DNA from: an uncultured Collinsella sp. | GTDB lineage: Bacteria > Actinomycetota > Coriobacteriia > Coriobacteriales > Coriobacteriaceae | Length of the DNA: 64,000 nt | Direction of reading: 5' to 3' | Assembly: GCA_902496275.1 (NCBI GenBank) | Contig: CABVAC010000004.1 | Location: forward strand, 34,493-98,492 | Shown here: positions 1 through 8,535 of the stretch, piece by piece | Layout: each line of letters begins with the position of its first letter | Position numbering within the stretch: position 1 is the stretch's first letter | Made by a program: the position numbers and the translations under genes | The notes under the pieces: model-generated | Seen by the model: the letters and a program-made list of their open reading frames with translations, nothing else | Told to the model about the DNA's origin: nothing | The model's database searches: none

Positions 1-58
1 TCGTGGCGGACCATCAAACGAGCGCCGACGCTTGTGCTGTAGCCGCTCCGATTATTCG

Positions 59-129
59 TAAGTTGCGGTGGAATAGTTTCTAGATTCAGCCATTTGCGGG
101 CTAAGCAGGAACTATTCCACTGCAACTTA
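59..129. repeat. Long inverted repeat, copy 1 of the AGTTGCGGTG family
   Basis: Arms 59-78 and 110-129 pair over 20 bases with one G-U; the loop is 31 bases. The arm core is AGTTGCGGTGGAATAGTT. A second copy lies at 6418-6484 with the same arm except for two positions, and both changes are matched in the opposite arm, so the stem rather than the sequence is conserved. There is no T-run suited to a terminator. Function unknown. Confidence 0.8.
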
Positions 130-188
130 ATTTCAGACCAGGCACCCGCAGCAAGAAGACGAATAGCCTCGGCGAGTATGTAAACGAA

Positions 189-285
189 GGGCCCTCCGAC
201 CCCGCCCGACGATTTCGATTGGCGACCTTTGACGGAGTCAAGGGAGGAGCCAAATCGAAATACGTCGGGCGGGGTCGGAGGGCCC
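189..285. repeat. Nested long hairpin downstream of pfk
   Basis: Perfect 23-base arms at 189-211 and 263-285 enclose a second partly paired arm (TTTCGATT against AATCGAAA) and an inner hairpin CCTTTGAC/GTCAAGG around 227-243. It starts 24 bases after the end of the phosphofructokinase gene read on the minus strand, so it could end that transcript, but there is no clear U-run. The design resembles the larger elements at 51291-51501 and 53693-53837. Together with 59-129 this accounts for the gene-free first 308 bases. Confidence 0.75.
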
Positions 286-308
286 GATGGGATGGATTCC
301 AGCCGAGG

Positions 309-1388
309 CTATTCGTCGCCGAAGCTGATGCCCAACGCCTTGGCCTCGCGCACCAGATCGCTCTGGGGGTCGACATACTTGAGCTTGCCGGCGACATCCT
401 CGAGCGGCATGTGGCACATCTTGCCGTCGCGCAGGGCAATCATGTAGCCAAACTCGCCGCGCAGGCAGCCAAGCGCGGCCTCGACGCCGCACTGGGTCGC
501 AAAGATGCGGTCCTGGGCGTCGGGCTGGCCGCCGCGCTGCGTGTGGCCGGGGATGGCGACGCGGGTCTCGCGACCGGTCTTGGCCTCGATCTCCTTGGCG
601 ATGTCGTAGACAATCGACGGGCTCATGCGCTCGGCAAGCTTCTTCTTGTACTCCTTCTTGGACAGCGCTGCGTCCTCCTTGGAGATGGCACCCTCGGCGA
701 CGGCCACGATGGTAAAGCGGCTGCCAGTCTTCATGCGATGCTCGATGGTTTTGATGACCTGGTCCATGTCGTAGGGAATCTCGGGGATCAGGATGACGTC
801 CGCACCGCCCGCGACGCCGGCATACAGCGGAATCCAGCCAACCTTGTGCCCCATGATCTCGATGACAAACACGCGGCCGTGACTCGAGGCAGTGGTGTGG
901 ATGTCGTCGATGCACTTGGTGGCGACGTCGATGGCGCTCGTAAAGCCAAACGTCAACTCGGTGCCCCAGGTGTCGTTATCGATGGTCTTAGGCAGGGCGA
1001 TAACGTTGAGGCCCTCTTCGCGCAGGCGGTTGGCGGTCTTGGTGGAGCCGTTGCCGCCCAGCATAAACAGGCAGTCGAGCTGCAGCTTATGATAGGTGTG
1101 GACCATTGCCGGGACCTTCTCGACGCCGTCGGCCTCGGGAATGTCCAGGCGCTTGAACGGCGTGCGGCTCGTGCCCAGGATGGTGCCGCCACGGGTAAGG
1201 ATGCCGCTAAAATCGGCGGGCGTCATGACGCGGAACCGGCTGTAGATAAGGCCCTGGTAGCCGTCCTCAAAACCATAGATCTCAATAGGCTCTTCGCTAT
1301 TGGTCATAAGCGTTTTGACAATGCCGCGCATGGTGGCGTTGAGCGCCTGGCAGTCGCCGCCACTGGTAAGAAGACCGATTCTAAGCAT
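309..1388 (-). CDS. pfkA: 6-phosphofructokinase (PfkA family)
   Basis: Cytoplasmic glycolytic enzyme phosphorylating fructose 6-phosphate. The 359-residue protein opens with the nucleotide-binding loop LLTSGGDCQALN, carries GGNGS at residues 111-115 and PKTIDND at 133-139, and the substrate loop HTQRGGQP near residue 282. In this family a Gly at the fourth position of GGxGS favours ATP, while Lys in PKTIDND is typical of the PPi-type and of actinobacterial mixed enzymes; the usual GGDGS aspartate is Asn here. Start ATG is preceded by AAGGA. It stands alone, followed by a nested hairpin. Identity is firm; the phosphoryl donor is open. Confidence 0.93.
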   Translation of the reverse strand: MLRIGLLTSGGDCQALNATMRGIVKTLMTNSEEPIEIYGFEDGYQGLIYSRFRVMTPADFSGILTRGGTILGTSRTPFKRLDIPEADGVEKVPAMVHTYHKLQLDCLFMLGGNGSTKTANRLREEGLNVIALPKTIDNDTWGTELTFGFTSAIDVATKCIDDIHTTASSHGRVFVIEIMGHKVGWIPLYAGVAGGADVILIPEIPYDMDQVIKTIEHRMKTGSRFTIVAVAEGAISKEDAALSKKEYKKKLAERMSPSIVYDIAKEIEAKTGRETRVAIPGHTQRGGQPDAQDRIFATQCGVEAALGCLRGEFGYMIALRDGKMCHMPLEDVAGKLKYVDPQSDLVREAKALGISFGDE

Positions 1389-1425
1389 GATGAATCCTTC
1401 CGGGCAAGTTATAACATGCGCATTA

Positions 1426-1461
1426 GTTTACCCCCGCACATTGTTGATGCGGGGGTAAAAC
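1426..1461 (-). terminator. Hairpin terminator after the Ntn-hydrolase gene
   Basis: GTTTACCCCCGCA pairs with TGCGGGGGTAAAAC around a short loop, between two minus-strand genes. It lies 68 bases past the stop of the upstream gene and 38 bases before the pfk start, so it would separate their transcripts. Confidence 0.65.
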
Positions 1462-1528
1462 GTGTTAGCTCAAGCGTATAGAAATGTAAGCAACGTCAGG
1501 CGAGCGTAAGGTCGACGGGCCTGGCTCC

Positions 1529-2611
1529 TTACAGTGCGAAGGCGTCGACGTCGCCCCAGTGGCGGCGCAGCGTAATAGCGGCGGCGGGTTCGGTATTGTC
1601 AAAGACGACCGACCATTGCGTATTGCTGGTGATGTCTTCCGGATTAGGCTCTTGCGCTGCGGCACGCAGGGCTTTCCAGACAATCGTTTCGTCCTGGGCA
1701 CCGACATGGGCGTCAAGGACATCGGCGATTGCGACGGCGCGCTCTTTACCGTGGCCCAGCTCGCCATTCTTTTGGTTGGGCAGCACTTCGTCGCCATAGC
1801 AGGCGTAGAAGTTCGTAACCTGGCGTACAGGAGTCGCTTTGAAAGTGCGGTCCGGATCGTGCGGATCCCACTCTACTACGCGCGCGTCACCGGCGGCGTC
1901 GTTGATAAAGAAGTGGTAATCGCGTCCTGCCATGGCGTGCATGTCGTAGGCGGAAAGCAGGTCGACAGCTTCTTGCGTGGTGGCGGCACGGTCGAGCACC
2001 AGACGGATGGCGAGCGAGGTATTGATGACGGGGCGCTGCGTGTCCTGGTCACAGGGCTTGGAGTCCAGGGTGAGTACGGCAATGGACACGCCGCATTCGT
2101 TAACACCGTCGAGCTGGGCAAACGGGCCCATGAGTGCGGCGGCGCGTCCGGCGACGGAGTCAAGCGGAGTGTTATCGCCCAGGTTGTTAAGGGCTGCAAA
2201 CCCGATGGAGGCATAGCCGCGTGGGTGATTGCGCACCAGCAGCGCCGAGGTGTCGTCCTTAAAGTCGTAATTGCGACCGGTGCGCACGCGGCCTTCGGCA
2301 TCTACGGCGACAAAGGCGCTGCAGGCAAACTGGGGCGCCTGGACATGTGCCGGCACACCGGGCAGCACCTGCGCCACCACGGCATCGATGTAGGCTTGGT
2401 CGTCGCGCACGCCAGCGGCGATGATGCGATCAAGATCGTAGTCGTAAGCGATGTCGATTGCGTACAGATCATAGCCATCCGCGTAGCCGGTCAGGCGTTT
2501 GAGCGACGCGGCGGACTTGATTTGCTTGCGGTAAACGATACCGGTGGCAGCGGCAAGGCCGACAGCGACTCCCGCGACACCGCAGGCGATGGCAATGTTA
2601 CGTAGCTTCAT
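1529..2611 (-). CDS. Linear-amide C-N hydrolase / C45-like Ntn-hydrolase, membrane anchored
   Basis: A 360-residue protein with one N-terminal hydrophobic segment (residues about 5-25), so probably exported and tethered. The motif FACSAF at 95-100 followed by RTGRNYDF about 14 residues later is the nucleophile region of choloylglycine hydrolase/acyl-CoA:6-APA acyltransferase-type Ntn hydrolases; Cys97 would be the nucleophile. Unlike autoprocessed members the Cys is not near the N-terminus, so either a propeptide is removed or the anchor is retained. RBS AGGAG precedes the ATG. Substrate unknown; amide or acyl-amino acid cleavage (including bile salts) is possible but not shown. Confidence 0.75.
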   Translation of the reverse strand: MKLRNIAIACGVAGVAVGLAAATGIVYRKQIKSAASLKRLTGYADGYDLYAIDIAYDYDLDRIIAAGVRDDQAYIDAVVAQVLPGVPAHVQAPQFACSAFVAVDAEGRVRTGRNYDFKDDTSALLVRNHPRGYASIGFAALNNLGDNTPLDSVAGRAAALMGPFAQLDGVNECGVSIAVLTLDSKPCDQDTQRPVINTSLAIRLVLDRAATTQEAVDLLSAYDMHAMAGRDYHFFINDAAGDARVVEWDPHDPDRTFKATPVRQVTNFYACYGDEVLPNQKNGELGHGKERAVAIADVLDAHVGAQDETIVWKALRAAAQEPNPEDITSNTQWSVVFDNTEPAAAITLRRHWGDVDAFAL

Positions 2612-2772
2612 GACGGCTCCTCTCGTCCTGTTAGCGTAATTGTCGCAAAAGGAGCGCGGGCATGATGGCTCAACCTGGTGAGCGGCGCGGGATTAAACAT
2701 GGAATGAAGAGTACGGCGCTGGCGTGGCGGGGTATGCTGGAGGGGACCATCAACCCAGCGAAAGGGGAGAGC

Positions 2773-4158
2773 ATGACGGATCAGGAAACGCCCGAGCGCG
2801 CGCATGTGACGGCCGACGATATCGAGGCCGCCAACGACCTTATCGACTTTATCGAGGCATGCCCCAGCATGTTCCATACGGCGGCGACCATTATGGCCGA
2901 ACTCGACGAGGCGGGCTTTACCTACCTGCCCGAGAATGCGGCGTGGGATATCGAGCCGGGCGGGCGTTATTACACGCAGCGCAATACCTCGAGCGTTGTT
3001 GCCTTTAAGGTGGGCGAGGACCTGGCCGCAACCTGGGGCGAGGATGGCGTTGCCGGTGACTATCATTTTCAGCTCACGGCGTCGCACAGCGATTCGCCGA
3101 CGTTTAAGGTTAAGGCCGTGCCCGAGCTCGACGGCGCAGGTGAGGCGCTGCGCCTGAACACCGAGGCCTACGGCGGCATGATCGACTACACCTGGTTCGA
3201 TCGCCCGCTGGCGCTTGCGGGCCGCGTGCTGGTGCGCGATGGCGACCGTATTGAGAGCCGCCTGCTTGCCACCGAGCGCGAGGTCGCTATTATCCCGAGC
3301 CTTGCCATCCATATGAACCGCGGCGTTAACGAGGGCTTTGCGCCCAACCGCGCCGTCGACCTGTGCCCGCTCATCAGCGCCGGTGACCTTAAGCAGGGAG
3401 ATTTTGACGCCCTGATCGCCGAAGAGCTGGACGTTGAGCCCGAGCAGATCCTGGGCCGCGACCTGTTCCTGGTCAATCGTCAGGATGCGCGTATTTGGGG
3501 CTGGGCCGATGAGTTTATCTCGACGCCCAAGCTCGACGACCTGGCCTGCGCCTACACCTCGCTGCAGGCATTTTTGGGTGCCGAGAACGCGCACGACGTC
3601 TCGGTCTTCTGCTGCTTCGATAACGAGGAGGTTGGCTCCGAGACCAAGCAGGGCGCCATGTCGACGTTCTTGGCCGACGCGCTGCGACGCATTAACGGAT
3701 CGCTGGGCTTTGACGACGAATCGTACCACCGTGCGCTTGCCGCCTCGATGCTCGTGAGCTGCGACAACGCACATGCCGTGCATCCCAATCATGCCGAGAA
3801 GTGTGACGCCCGCAACCAGGTGGTGCTCAACGGCGGTATCGTCATCAAGGAGGCGGCCAACCAGCACTACTGCACCGATGCCTTTAGCCGCGCGGTGTTC
3901 CAGGCCATCTGCGACGACGCCGACGTGCCCACGCAGGCCTTCGCCAACAAGAGCGATATGGCCGGCGGTTCCACGCTCGGTAATCTGTCCAACATGCAGG
4001 CGAGCATGCACGCCGTGGACGTGGGCCTGCCGCAGCTGGCCATGCACTCGAGCTACGAGACCGGCGGCGTGCGCGACGTGATGCACGCCATCCGCGCCCT
4101 CACCGCCTTCTACGAGCGCAACCTAACCATCAACGGCGCCGAAAGCGTGGAGCTCTAA
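2773..4158 (+). CDS. apeB: M18 family aminopeptidase
   Basis: Zinc metallo-aminopeptidase of the aspartyl aminopeptidase type, cytoplasmic, releasing N-terminal residues from peptides. Family motifs: TASHSDSPTFKVK near residue 98 (metal His/Asp), CFDNEEVGSETKQGA near residue 280 (catalytic Glu pair) and a C-terminal MHSSYETGG with the last metal His. The reading frame stays open 37 codons upstream, but the ATG at 2773 has AAAGGGGAGA before it and the upstream residues look non-coding. At 461 residues it is close to family size. It overlaps the first bases of a hairpin repeat at its stop codon. Confidence 0.93.
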   Translation: MTDQETPERAHVTADDIEAANDLIDFIEACPSMFHTAATIMAELDEAGFTYLPENAAWDIEPGGRYYTQRNTSSVVAFKVGEDLAATWGEDGVAGDYHFQLTASHSDSPTFKVKAVPELDGAGEALRLNTEAYGGMIDYTWFDRPLALAGRVLVRDGDRIESRLLATEREVAIIPSLAIHMNRGVNEGFAPNRAVDLCPLISAGDLKQGDFDALIAEELDVEPEQILGRDLFLVNRQDARIWGWADEFISTPKLDDLACAYTSLQAFLGAENAHDVSVFCCFDNEEVGSETKQGAMSTFLADALRRINGSLGFDDESYHRALAASMLVSCDNAHAVHPNHAEKCDARNQVVLNGGIVIKEAANQHYCTDAFSRAVFQAICDDADVPTQAFANKSDMAGGSTLGNLSNMQASMHAVDVGLPQLAMHSSYETGGVRDVMHAIRALTAFYERNLTINGAESVEL

Positions 4159-4193
4159 ACCTGCCAAAAAGGGATGTTAATTTTGGCAGGTTT
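4157..4193. repeat. GGGACAG-type hairpin (CCTGCCAAAA stem), copy a
   Basis: Arms AAACCTGCCAAAA (4157-4169) and TTTTGGCAGGTTT (4181-4193) around AGGGATGTTAA. The left arm starts inside the stop codon of the aminopeptidase gene, and the right arm runs into TTTT, so it would also work as an intrinsic terminator. Near-identical stems occur at 5365, 38499 and 43359. Confidence 0.85.
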
Positions 4194-4296
4194 TATCTGG
4201 ACAAATGCCGCAATGCCAACAGCTGGACAGAATTGTTAAGACACCGCGGGTTGAGCAAACGTCAGCGAGCGACGTCCAGAGCGAACAAGTTGGCAT

Positions 4297-4339
4297 GAAA
4301 AAGGCAAGGCATAGACCTTCTGGTCATGCCTTGCCTTTT
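4297..4339. terminator. Strong bidirectional terminator hairpin
   Basis: AAAAAGGCAAGGCAT and ATGCCTTGCCTTTT pair around a loop that can itself fold (AGACC/GGTC). A-run on one side and T-run on the other fit termination from both converging genes. Weaker, imperfect complementarity continues outward to about 4256 and 4375, making this the centre of a larger nested inverted repeat. Confidence 0.75.
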
Positions 4340-4382
4340 GAATGACAATTTGTCGCTCTGGGCGGCTCGCAGCGTCGACCGG

Positions 4383-4406
4383 TCCGCCGTTCGTTAGAAC
4401 GGCGGA
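4383..4406 (-). terminator. Hairpin just after the hydroxyacid dehydrogenase stop
   Basis: Perfect 10-bp stem TCCGCCGTTC/GAACGGCGGA with a GTTA loop, three bases past the stop of the minus-strand gene. No U-run follows, so it may be an mRNA 3' end stabiliser working with the stronger terminator at 4297-4339. Confidence 0.5.
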
Positions 4407-4409
4407 ACC

Positions 4410-5345
4410 CTAATGTTCGATCCAGCAGCGCAAGGTCTCGCCGGCCTGCAGGTGACGCAGATTCTCCGCGGCGATGTCGACCACGTTATTGAGCGTGGTG
4501 GCTAGGTGGAACCAGCCGGAGACGTGCGGCGTGATGAGCATGTTGGGCGCATCCCACAGCGGGCTTGCGGCAGGCAGCGGCTCGGGGTCGGTGACGTCGA
4601 CCGCGGCACCGGCGAGATGTCCCGACTCCAGAGCGACAACCAAGTCGTCGGCGACCACAAGATCGCCGCGGCCGCCGTTGGCAAAGAAGGCGCCCGGCTT
4701 CATCGCGGCGAAGAACTTAGCATTCGCCAGACCGCGGGTCTCGGGCGTGCTCGGCATAAAGGATGCGACGACATCGGCCTCGGCCAGGCGCTCAGACAGG
4801 GCATCCATGCCGTCCATGTCCTCAAATACAATGGGGTAGACGAGCGGATGGCGCTTGATGCCGCGGACGTGCGCGCCCATGCTGCGGCAGAGCGTGGCGA
4901 AGTGGCCGCCGATATCGCCCGCGCCCAGCACCAGCACGTTGGCGTTTTTGAGCGAGGTGACCGCGCCCAAGTCCTCCCAGCGATGCTCGCGCTGCAGGTC
5001 CTGGTAGCCGGGCAGGCGTTTCATCATAGACAGCACCATGGCAAACATGTGCTCGCTTACGGCCTGGCCGTAGGCGCCCACCGAGCAAGACAGTTTGGCG
5101 TCGGCCGGCACGGTGCCGGCGGCAAGGTAGTCGTCATAGCCGGCGGTCTGCAATTGCAACAGCTGGAGATGCTCGCATGCCGTGAGCATACCAGGGTCGA
5201 TGTTGCCCAGGATCACGTCGGCATCGGCGACCTGCTCGCGCGTGGCGGCGTCGGGGCTCGTGTAGATAAAGTCCTCGCCCGGAGCGCTTGACTCAAGAAT
5301 TGCGCGATGGCGGTCGTTGACGGGCAACAAAACCAGGATGTTCAC
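4410..5345 (-). CDS. D-isomer-specific 2-hydroxyacid dehydrogenase
   Basis: NAD(P)-dependent oxidoreductase acting on a 2-keto/2-hydroxy acid, cytoplasmic. The 311-residue protein has the Rossmann motif VLGAGDIGG near residue 143, followed by the GGRGDLV arginine loop, DVTDPEPLP (active-site Glu) and TPHVSGW (catalytic His), in the usual order. Start is GTG with AGAGGA six bases upstream. It has no C-terminal ACT domain, so it is not a typical full-length SerA. Stand-alone gene flanked by hairpins. Substrate cannot be read from the sequence. Confidence 0.88.
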   Translation of the reverse strand: MNILVLLPVNDRHRAILESSAPGEDFIYTSPDAATREQVADADVILGNIDPGMLTACEHLQLLQLQTAGYDDYLAAGTVPADAKLSCSVGAYGQAVSEHMFAMVLSMMKRLPGYQDLQREHRWEDLGAVTSLKNANVLVLGAGDIGGHFATLCRSMGAHVRGIKRHPLVYPIVFEDMDGMDALSERLAEADVVASFMPSTPETRGLANAKFFAAMKPGAFFANGGRGDLVVADDLVVALESGHLAGAAVDVTDPEPLPAASPLWDAPNMLITPHVSGWFHLATTLNNVVDIAAENLRHLQAGETLRCWIEH

Positions 5346-5364
5346 AAGCAGTCCTCTCCGCTCG

Positions 5365-5399
5365 ACCTGCCAAAAAGGGACAGGTTTATTTTGGCAGGT
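5365..5399. repeat. GGGACAG-type hairpin, copy b
   Basis: Arms ACCTGCCAAAA and TTTTGGCAGGT around the loop AGGGACAGGTTTA. It sits 20 bases upstream of the GTG start of the dehydrogenase gene. The copy at 38499-38537 is the same unit in the opposite orientation, with exactly the reverse-complement loop. Confidence 0.85.
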
Positions 5400-5416
5400 T
5401 GTATCAGGTAAAACGC

Positions 5417-5468
5417 TAAAAAACGCCGGGCTTCGTGATGGTTAACATATCCATCGCGAAGCCCGGCG
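5417..5468 (-). terminator. Intrinsic terminator of map
   Basis: On the minus strand an 18-bp stem (5451-5468 with 5424-5441, one mismatch) is followed by a TTTTTTA run. It lies 9 bases after the methionine aminopeptidase stop. Confidence 0.85.
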
Positions 5469-5477
5469 CATCTACGG

Positions 5478-6365
5478 CTACCAGCTCAGCAGCTCGTAGC
5501 CGTCCTCGGTCACCACGAGCTGTACCTCGCACTGGGCGGAGTCGCTACCGTCCTTGGTGCGCACGCACCAACCGTCGCCCTTGCTGATCTTGATGTCGGG
5601 CGCTCCGGCATTGACCATGGGCTCGATGGTAAAGACCATGCCCGGAGCCATGATGGTGTCCACATCGGGTGCCTCGGTGGTAAAGCCCACAAACGGGTCC
5701 TCGTGGAACTCCTTACCGATGCCGTGTCCGCCGTACTCGCGCACCACGCTAAAGCCGGCGTCCTCGACCGTCTTTTGCACGGCCTCGGCCATCACGGACA
5801 GTGGCAGCCATGGCTTGACGGCTGCCAGACCCGCCTCCACGCTGGCGCGGGTGACGTCGACCAGGCGCTGACGCTCGGCCGAGACCTCGCCGATGCAGAA
5901 CATGCGGCTCGAGTCGCTAAAGTAGCCGTCTAGGATCGTGGAGCAGTCCACGTTGATGATGTCGCCCTCGTGCAGCACGTCCGTATCACAGGGAATGCCG
6001 TGGCAGACGACGTCGTTGATTGAGGTGCACACGCTCTTTGGGTAGCCCTCGTAGTGGAGGTCGGCCGGTGTGCCACCGTGCTCGACGGTGTAGTCGTAGA
6101 TCATCTGGTCGATCTGGTTGGTGGTCATGCCCGCGGCGATGTGCTCGCCTACGTAGTCGAGCACGCCCACATTGATGGCGGCCGAGCGTTTGATGCCCTC
6201 GATATCGGCGGGCGTCTTGTAGAGCGTGCGGGGCAGAACCTCCCAGCCCTCCTCCCACAGGCGCTCGAGGCGCTCGTCAAAGGCGCTATGACATTTCTTA
6301 TATTTTTTGCCGCTGCCGCACCAGCAAGCGTCGTTGCGGCCGGGCACGGGTCCTTTGTCATACAT
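5478..6365 (-). CDS. map: Type I methionine aminopeptidase with N-terminal SEC-C zinc motif
   Basis: Removes the initiator methionine from nascent proteins. Residues 7-25 form a SEC-C motif (PGRNDACWCGSGKKYKKCH), a zinc-binding module that helps dock such enzymes at the ribosome. The catalytic domain shows all five metal ligands in order: NVDCS, FSDSS, GHGIGKEFHEDP, FTIEPM and CEVQL. 295 residues, usual for SEC-C-bearing enzymes. ATG with GAAAGGAAG upstream. Monocistronic with its own terminator, unlike many bacteria where map sits beside adk/secY. Confidence 0.95.
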   Translation of the reverse strand: MYDKGPVPGRNDACWCGSGKKYKKCHSAFDERLERLWEEGWEVLPRTLYKTPADIEGIKRSAAINVGVLDYVGEHIAAGMTTNQIDQMIYDYTVEHGGTPADLHYEGYPKSVCTSINDVVCHGIPCDTDVLHEGDIINVDCSTILDGYFSDSSRMFCIGEVSAERQRLVDVTRASVEAGLAAVKPWLPLSVMAEAVQKTVEDAGFSVVREYGGHGIGKEFHEDPFVGFTTEAPDVDTIMAPGMVFTIEPMVNAGAPDIKISKGDGWCVRTKDGSDSAQCEVQLVVTEDGYELLSW

Positions 6366-6417
6366 GGCTAACTTCCTTTCATCCGCAGCTAGTATAGCCC
6401 ACCCACGCGTCCATAAA

Positions 6418-6484
6418 AGTTGCGGTGATATAGTTCCGATTTAAGCGGTTTAACAGCATAAACAGGAACTATATCACCGCAGCT
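6418..6484. repeat. Long inverted repeat, copy 2 of the AGTTGCGGTG family
   Basis: Arms 6418-6437 and 6465-6484 (AGTTGCGGTGATATAGTTCC and its complement, one G-U) around a 27-base loop, between map and the radical SAM gene. Compared with 59-129, two stem positions differ and both are compensated. Confidence 0.8.
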
Positions 6485-6525
6485 GATGGAGCGGGATGGC
6501 GGGCACTAGCTGCTGCGTGGTTTTG

Positions 6526-7302
6526 CTAGTAGCTCACCTGGCAGGGAATGCCGAGGGCGCTCACGCGCGCGGCAATCGTGTCGAGCACCTCGGGCGCCGC
6601 TTTGGCAAGCCCGGCGACCGGTGTTTCGCGCGCCACCGTGTAGATGGTCGCCTCCTGCGGGCGAATGCGCTCGAGCGCCGCGAGCCAAGGGCCGACGTAC
6701 TCCTCGCCGGTGTTGTCGATGAGCTTGTCCTGATACTCGCCGGTCAAAAAGATCGTCTGGATAATAACGTGACCGTCAAAGCTTGCGAACGTCTCGATCT
6801 GGTGCTCGACGTCGTAGGGGCCAACGGGCTGGTCGAGCAGCTGGATAAACGCCGGGTCGACGGTATCGAGCTTAAGAATGTTGTCGTCGACCATCATGAG
6901 CGCGTCGTGCACCTGGGGACGGTCGGCGCGCGTGCCGTTGGAGAGCACGGCGATCTTGGAGTTTGGGGCAAGCTCGTCGCGCAGCGCGACGGCGCCGGCG
7001 ATGGCCTGCGGAAACTCCGGTGCGGCGGTGGGCTCGCCGTTGCCTGCGAAGGTGATCACATCGGGGAGCTCGCCCTCGGCTGCCATCTCGCGCAGCTTTG
7101 CTTCGAGCGCGTCGAGTACTACGGCGGCTGTGTTGTACGGCTCATGGCAGGGGCGCTCAGCGTTGAGGCCGTTTTCGCAGTACATGCAGTCGAACGTGCA
7201 GATTTTGCCGCTGGCCGGCATCATGTTGACGCCGAGCGAGAGACCAAGGCGACGGCTGCGAACGGGCCCAAAGATAGGGCTGGCATTCAAAAACGTAGAC
7301 AT
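6526..7302 (-). CDS. Radical SAM protein
   Basis: A 258-residue enzyme binding a 4Fe-4S cluster through CTFDCMYC near residue 27 (CxxxCxxC), with the N-terminal stretch GPVRSRRLGLSLGVN seen in a family of small radical SAM proteins of unknown substrate, and a GNGEPT motif (SAM amino-group binding) near residue 75. The frame is open to 7416, but ATG 7302 has GAGGAG nine bases upstream; ATG 7308 is only three bases from it. No auxiliary cluster domain is visible. No neighbour suggests a substrate; tRNA or peptide modification are only possibilities. Confidence 0.85.
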   Translation of the reverse strand: MSTFLNASPIFGPVRSRRLGLSLGVNMMPASGKICTFDCMYCENGLNAERPCHEPYNTAAVVLDALEAKLREMAAEGELPDVITFAGNGEPTAAPEFPQAIAGAVALRDELAPNSKIAVLSNGTRADRPQVHDALMMVDDNILKLDTVDPAFIQLLDQPVGPYDVEHQIETFASFDGHVIIQTIFLTGEYQDKLIDNTGEEYVGPWLAALERIRPQEATIYTVARETPVAGLAKAAPEVLDTIAARVSALGIPCQVSY

Positions 7303-7527
7303 AGGCATATGCTCCTCAAGACAATTGTGCCTAAGCATAGCATCGGCTCCAAAGCAAGGTGTGGGCTCTTGCTTTACAAGTTTCGTTTTTTCACGTCGCC
7401 CATTATGCCGTGCCATGAAAAGCCTCGGGTTGGGTACAGTTAATCTGTTAACAAGGCGTAAAGCAATGCGGGTCTATCCAGCCGTACTGACGCGCAACTG
7501 GATGGGCGTTGATGATGGGGGCACAAC

Positions 7528-8325
7528 ATGGATTTTACGGTCGAAAATGCGGGCACCACGATTGCCTGTCGCGAATATGCCGGCCCAGATGTGTCACCTG
7601 ATACTCCTGCCTTGGTGTGCGTGCACGGCGCTTGTGTCGACGGCACATTTTTCGACGGCATTGCTTGTGAGCTCAGTCGCAACTACCGCGTAATTGCCTA
7701 CGACCGCCGCGGCTGTGGCGGCAGCAGCGAAGCGGCAGACGGCAGCTATGATCTTGCCGCTCAGGCCACCGACCTGCAGGCCGTGATCGAACACGTTGGC
7801 GCTCCGACAAATGTGCTTGCGCACAGCGCCGGTACGTTGGTGGCGCTGGAGCTTCTTCGCGCCGAACCCCATCTCGTCGCCCGTGCGATTCTGCATGAGC
7901 CGGCTGTGTCGGCCGAAGGCGTCGGCATGGGCGCAGCTCCGGTTTTGCTCGATATGATTGCGGCTGGAAAGGTTTCAAGGGCGCTCCGGCTTTTCTTGGG
8001 AGCCCTCGGCGACTTGGATCCCGAGGCCCCTGGGACGACCGAGGCGGAAGCCAAACATGCCCTGCGCAACGGTCGTTGCTTCATGGCCAATGAATACGGA
8101 ACAAATATGACATATGCTCCCGACTGGGAGGGCGCCCGCGCGTCAAAGGCAGTGTCGGCCGTGTTTTTGGGCGAGCTTTCGGTCGGTACGCCCCGCGAGG
8201 CTGGTACGCGAGCGGCTGCCGAATATCTCGATTGCCCCCTCGTGACGATCCCGGGCGCGCATAACGGTCTGCGCGATCGTCCCGTTACGGCGGCAAACGC
8301 CGTTCGCGATGTCTTGGAGCGTTAG
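7528..8325 (+). CDS. Alpha/beta hydrolase
   Basis: A 265-residue single-domain protein. It shows the oxyanion segment LVCVHGACVDG (residues 29-39), the loop YDRRGCGGSS, the nucleophile elbow AHSAG near residue 97, and a C-terminal GAHNGLRDRP carrying the likely catalytic His. No signal peptide, so cytoplasmic. Esterase, lipase or hydrolase of a small acyl compound; substrate unknown. It is monocistronic with a weak G-rich RBS. Confidence 0.85.
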   Translation: MDFTVENAGTTIACREYAGPDVSPDTPALVCVHGACVDGTFFDGIACELSRNYRVIAYDRRGCGGSSEAADGSYDLAAQATDLQAVIEHVGAPTNVLAHSAGTLVALELLRAEPHLVARAILHEPAVSAEGVGMGAAPVLLDMIAAGKVSRALRLFLGALGDLDPEAPGTTEAEAKHALRNGRCFMANEYGTNMTYAPDWEGARASKAVSAVFLGELSVGTPREAGTRAAAEYLDCPLVTIPGAHNGLRDRPVTAANAVRDVLER

Positions 8326-8535
8326 CGCGCTCGATGACCTGCGGGGAGGGGGACTGTTGGCGTTTCGTCATTGTTAACGATGCGCCCATAACCGCGCGCC
8401 CGCGGCTCTATTACCGCTGTTTGCCAGGTCATAATAATGCAACGATAATCGCGCGTTTGCCTGCAGCTGTTAGATGTTACCCTTGTATCATTTGATATGC
8501 GCCGTTGCCGTGCGTGACGATAGAAAGGGCCCCAT

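Noticed and set aside
4157..4193. Reading the GGGACAG hairpins as ordinary terminators only
   Set aside because: Several lack a T-run, two precede genes instead of following them, and the loop is more conserved than the stem.
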